Positions 14,540-15,008 of a DNA stretch of 15,008 nt are shown here, one piece after another (positions within the stretch are counted from its first letter, which is position 1; each line of letters starts with the position of its first letter). The DNA is taken from contig JAZKFP010000321.1 in the NCBI GenBank assembly GCA_040386355.1, forward strand, positions 1 through 15,008, given 5' to 3'. Position numbers and translations under genes: made by a program. The notes below the pieces were generated by a model. That model saw only the letters and a list, made by a program, of their open reading frames with translations, was not told the DNA's origin and did no database searches. Source of the stretch: JAZKFP01 sp040386355 (GTDB lineage Bacteria > Pseudomonadota > Gammaproteobacteria > Pseudomonadales > UBA6940).

Positions 14540-14720
14540 CATTTCAAGGTACTTGTTTGTTAGCTTTGTTTGACTCTCTAACTAGAGTTTGCTTTTCGCA
14601 CCTATAGTGGCGTCATTGGCTCGCATCGATTAGACTTCGCACAACTTTTTGATCTTTCATTTTTCATGCTTTTGAGTTCGTACGCACAATATCTTCTTAT
14701 TTTTACTTCCGGAATACTGA

Positions 14721-15008
14721 GTGACAGCACCACATACCGATGAAAAACCACTTTTCAATTGGATTTCTGCAAAAAATCTAGGGTTAAATCCAACTGTTTT
14801 TACCAGCTCTGGCGGCTATGAAATTGTTGAACATCTGCAAAAAAAAGGTTTTGAGGCGTATTTTGTTGGTGGATGCATTCGTGATAGCTTAACCAATCAA
14901 ATACCAAAAGATTTTGACATTGCCACGTCTGCTCGCCCTGAACAAATTAATGCGTTATTTTCTCAATGTCGTTTAATTGGCCGTCGATTTCGTTTGGCTC
15001 ATGTTCGA
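14721..15008 (+). CDS. pcnB: Poly(A) polymerase I, N-terminal part (runs off window end)
   Basis: The frame from GTG 14721 stays open to the window end (96 codons). It shows the nucleotidyltransferase core: YFVGGCIRD (Gly50-Asp55), the catalytic pair DFDIAT (Asp64 and Asp66), and RLIGRRFRLAHVR. The last string is the feature that separates PcnB from the CCA-adding enzyme. PcnB adds 3' poly(A) tails that promote RNA decay. The start is fixed by a TGA stop directly upstream in frame and the absence of an in-frame ATG afterwards; the ribosome site (GGAA at 14711) is modest. Its place after cbrB and the RNA gene is the Pseudomonas order. Confidence 0.93.
   Translation, partial: MTAPHTDEKPLFNWISAKNLGLNPTVFTSSGGYEIVEHLQKKGFEAYFVGGCIRDSLTNQIPKDFDIATSARPEQINALFSQCRLIGRRFRLAHVR

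Noticed and set aside
14541..14720. pcnB promoter with TTGACT (14570-14575) and TATAGT (14603-14608)
   Set aside because: The boxes are 27 bases apart, far outside the workable spacing.

Overview
The window looks like an AT-rich gammaproteobacterial chromosome. The right half has the gene order known from Pseudomonas: dksA, gluQRS, a small membrane ORF, cbrA, cbrB, a CrcZ-type RNA locus and pcnB. The low G+C and the dispersed palindromic repeats argue against Pseudomonas itself. I cannot name the genus.

Left half (1-7376): the 5' part of an exported alpha/beta hydrolase on the minus strand; a FadL-type outer-membrane transporter; a MITE-like element with 12-bp terminal inverted repeats next to TA; an HDOD-domain protein; an OmpA/OprF-type porin with its own promoter region, structured leader and strong terminator; and a TolC-type efflux protein on the minus strand, flanked on both sides by related palindromic repeats that share a 19-base end.

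Right half (7377-15008): dksA is followed by a terminator-like hairpin and gluQRS. Next come a long hairpin and a 58-codon two-helix ORF that overlaps cbrA by 11 bases. cbrA (SLC5 transporter-like sensor kinase) overlaps cbrB (NtrC-family regulator) by 4 bases. The roughly 1 kb between cbrB and pcnB carries, in order, a GTAACA-type inverted repeat (candidate CbrB site), the cbrB terminator, an IHF consensus match, a -24/-12 sigma-54 promoter, and about 700 nt dominated by AAN triplets and hairpins. That stretch ends in a perfect 10-bp terminator stem. This is the architecture expected of crcZ, the Hfq/Crc-sequestering RNA of carbon catabolite repression, but longer than the Pseudomonas version and with many more A-rich sites.

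The parts suggest a circuit. CbrA/CbrB would switch on the RNA through sigma-54, and the RNA would titrate Hfq (with Crc if present) from target mRNAs. Two candidate targets lie in the window: an AAN run abutting the Shine-Dalgarno of the ORF coupled to cbrA (feedback), and an AAN run in codons 5-8 of the fadL-like gene (uptake of hydrophobic carbon sources). The circuit is inference; the motifs are read directly from the sequence.
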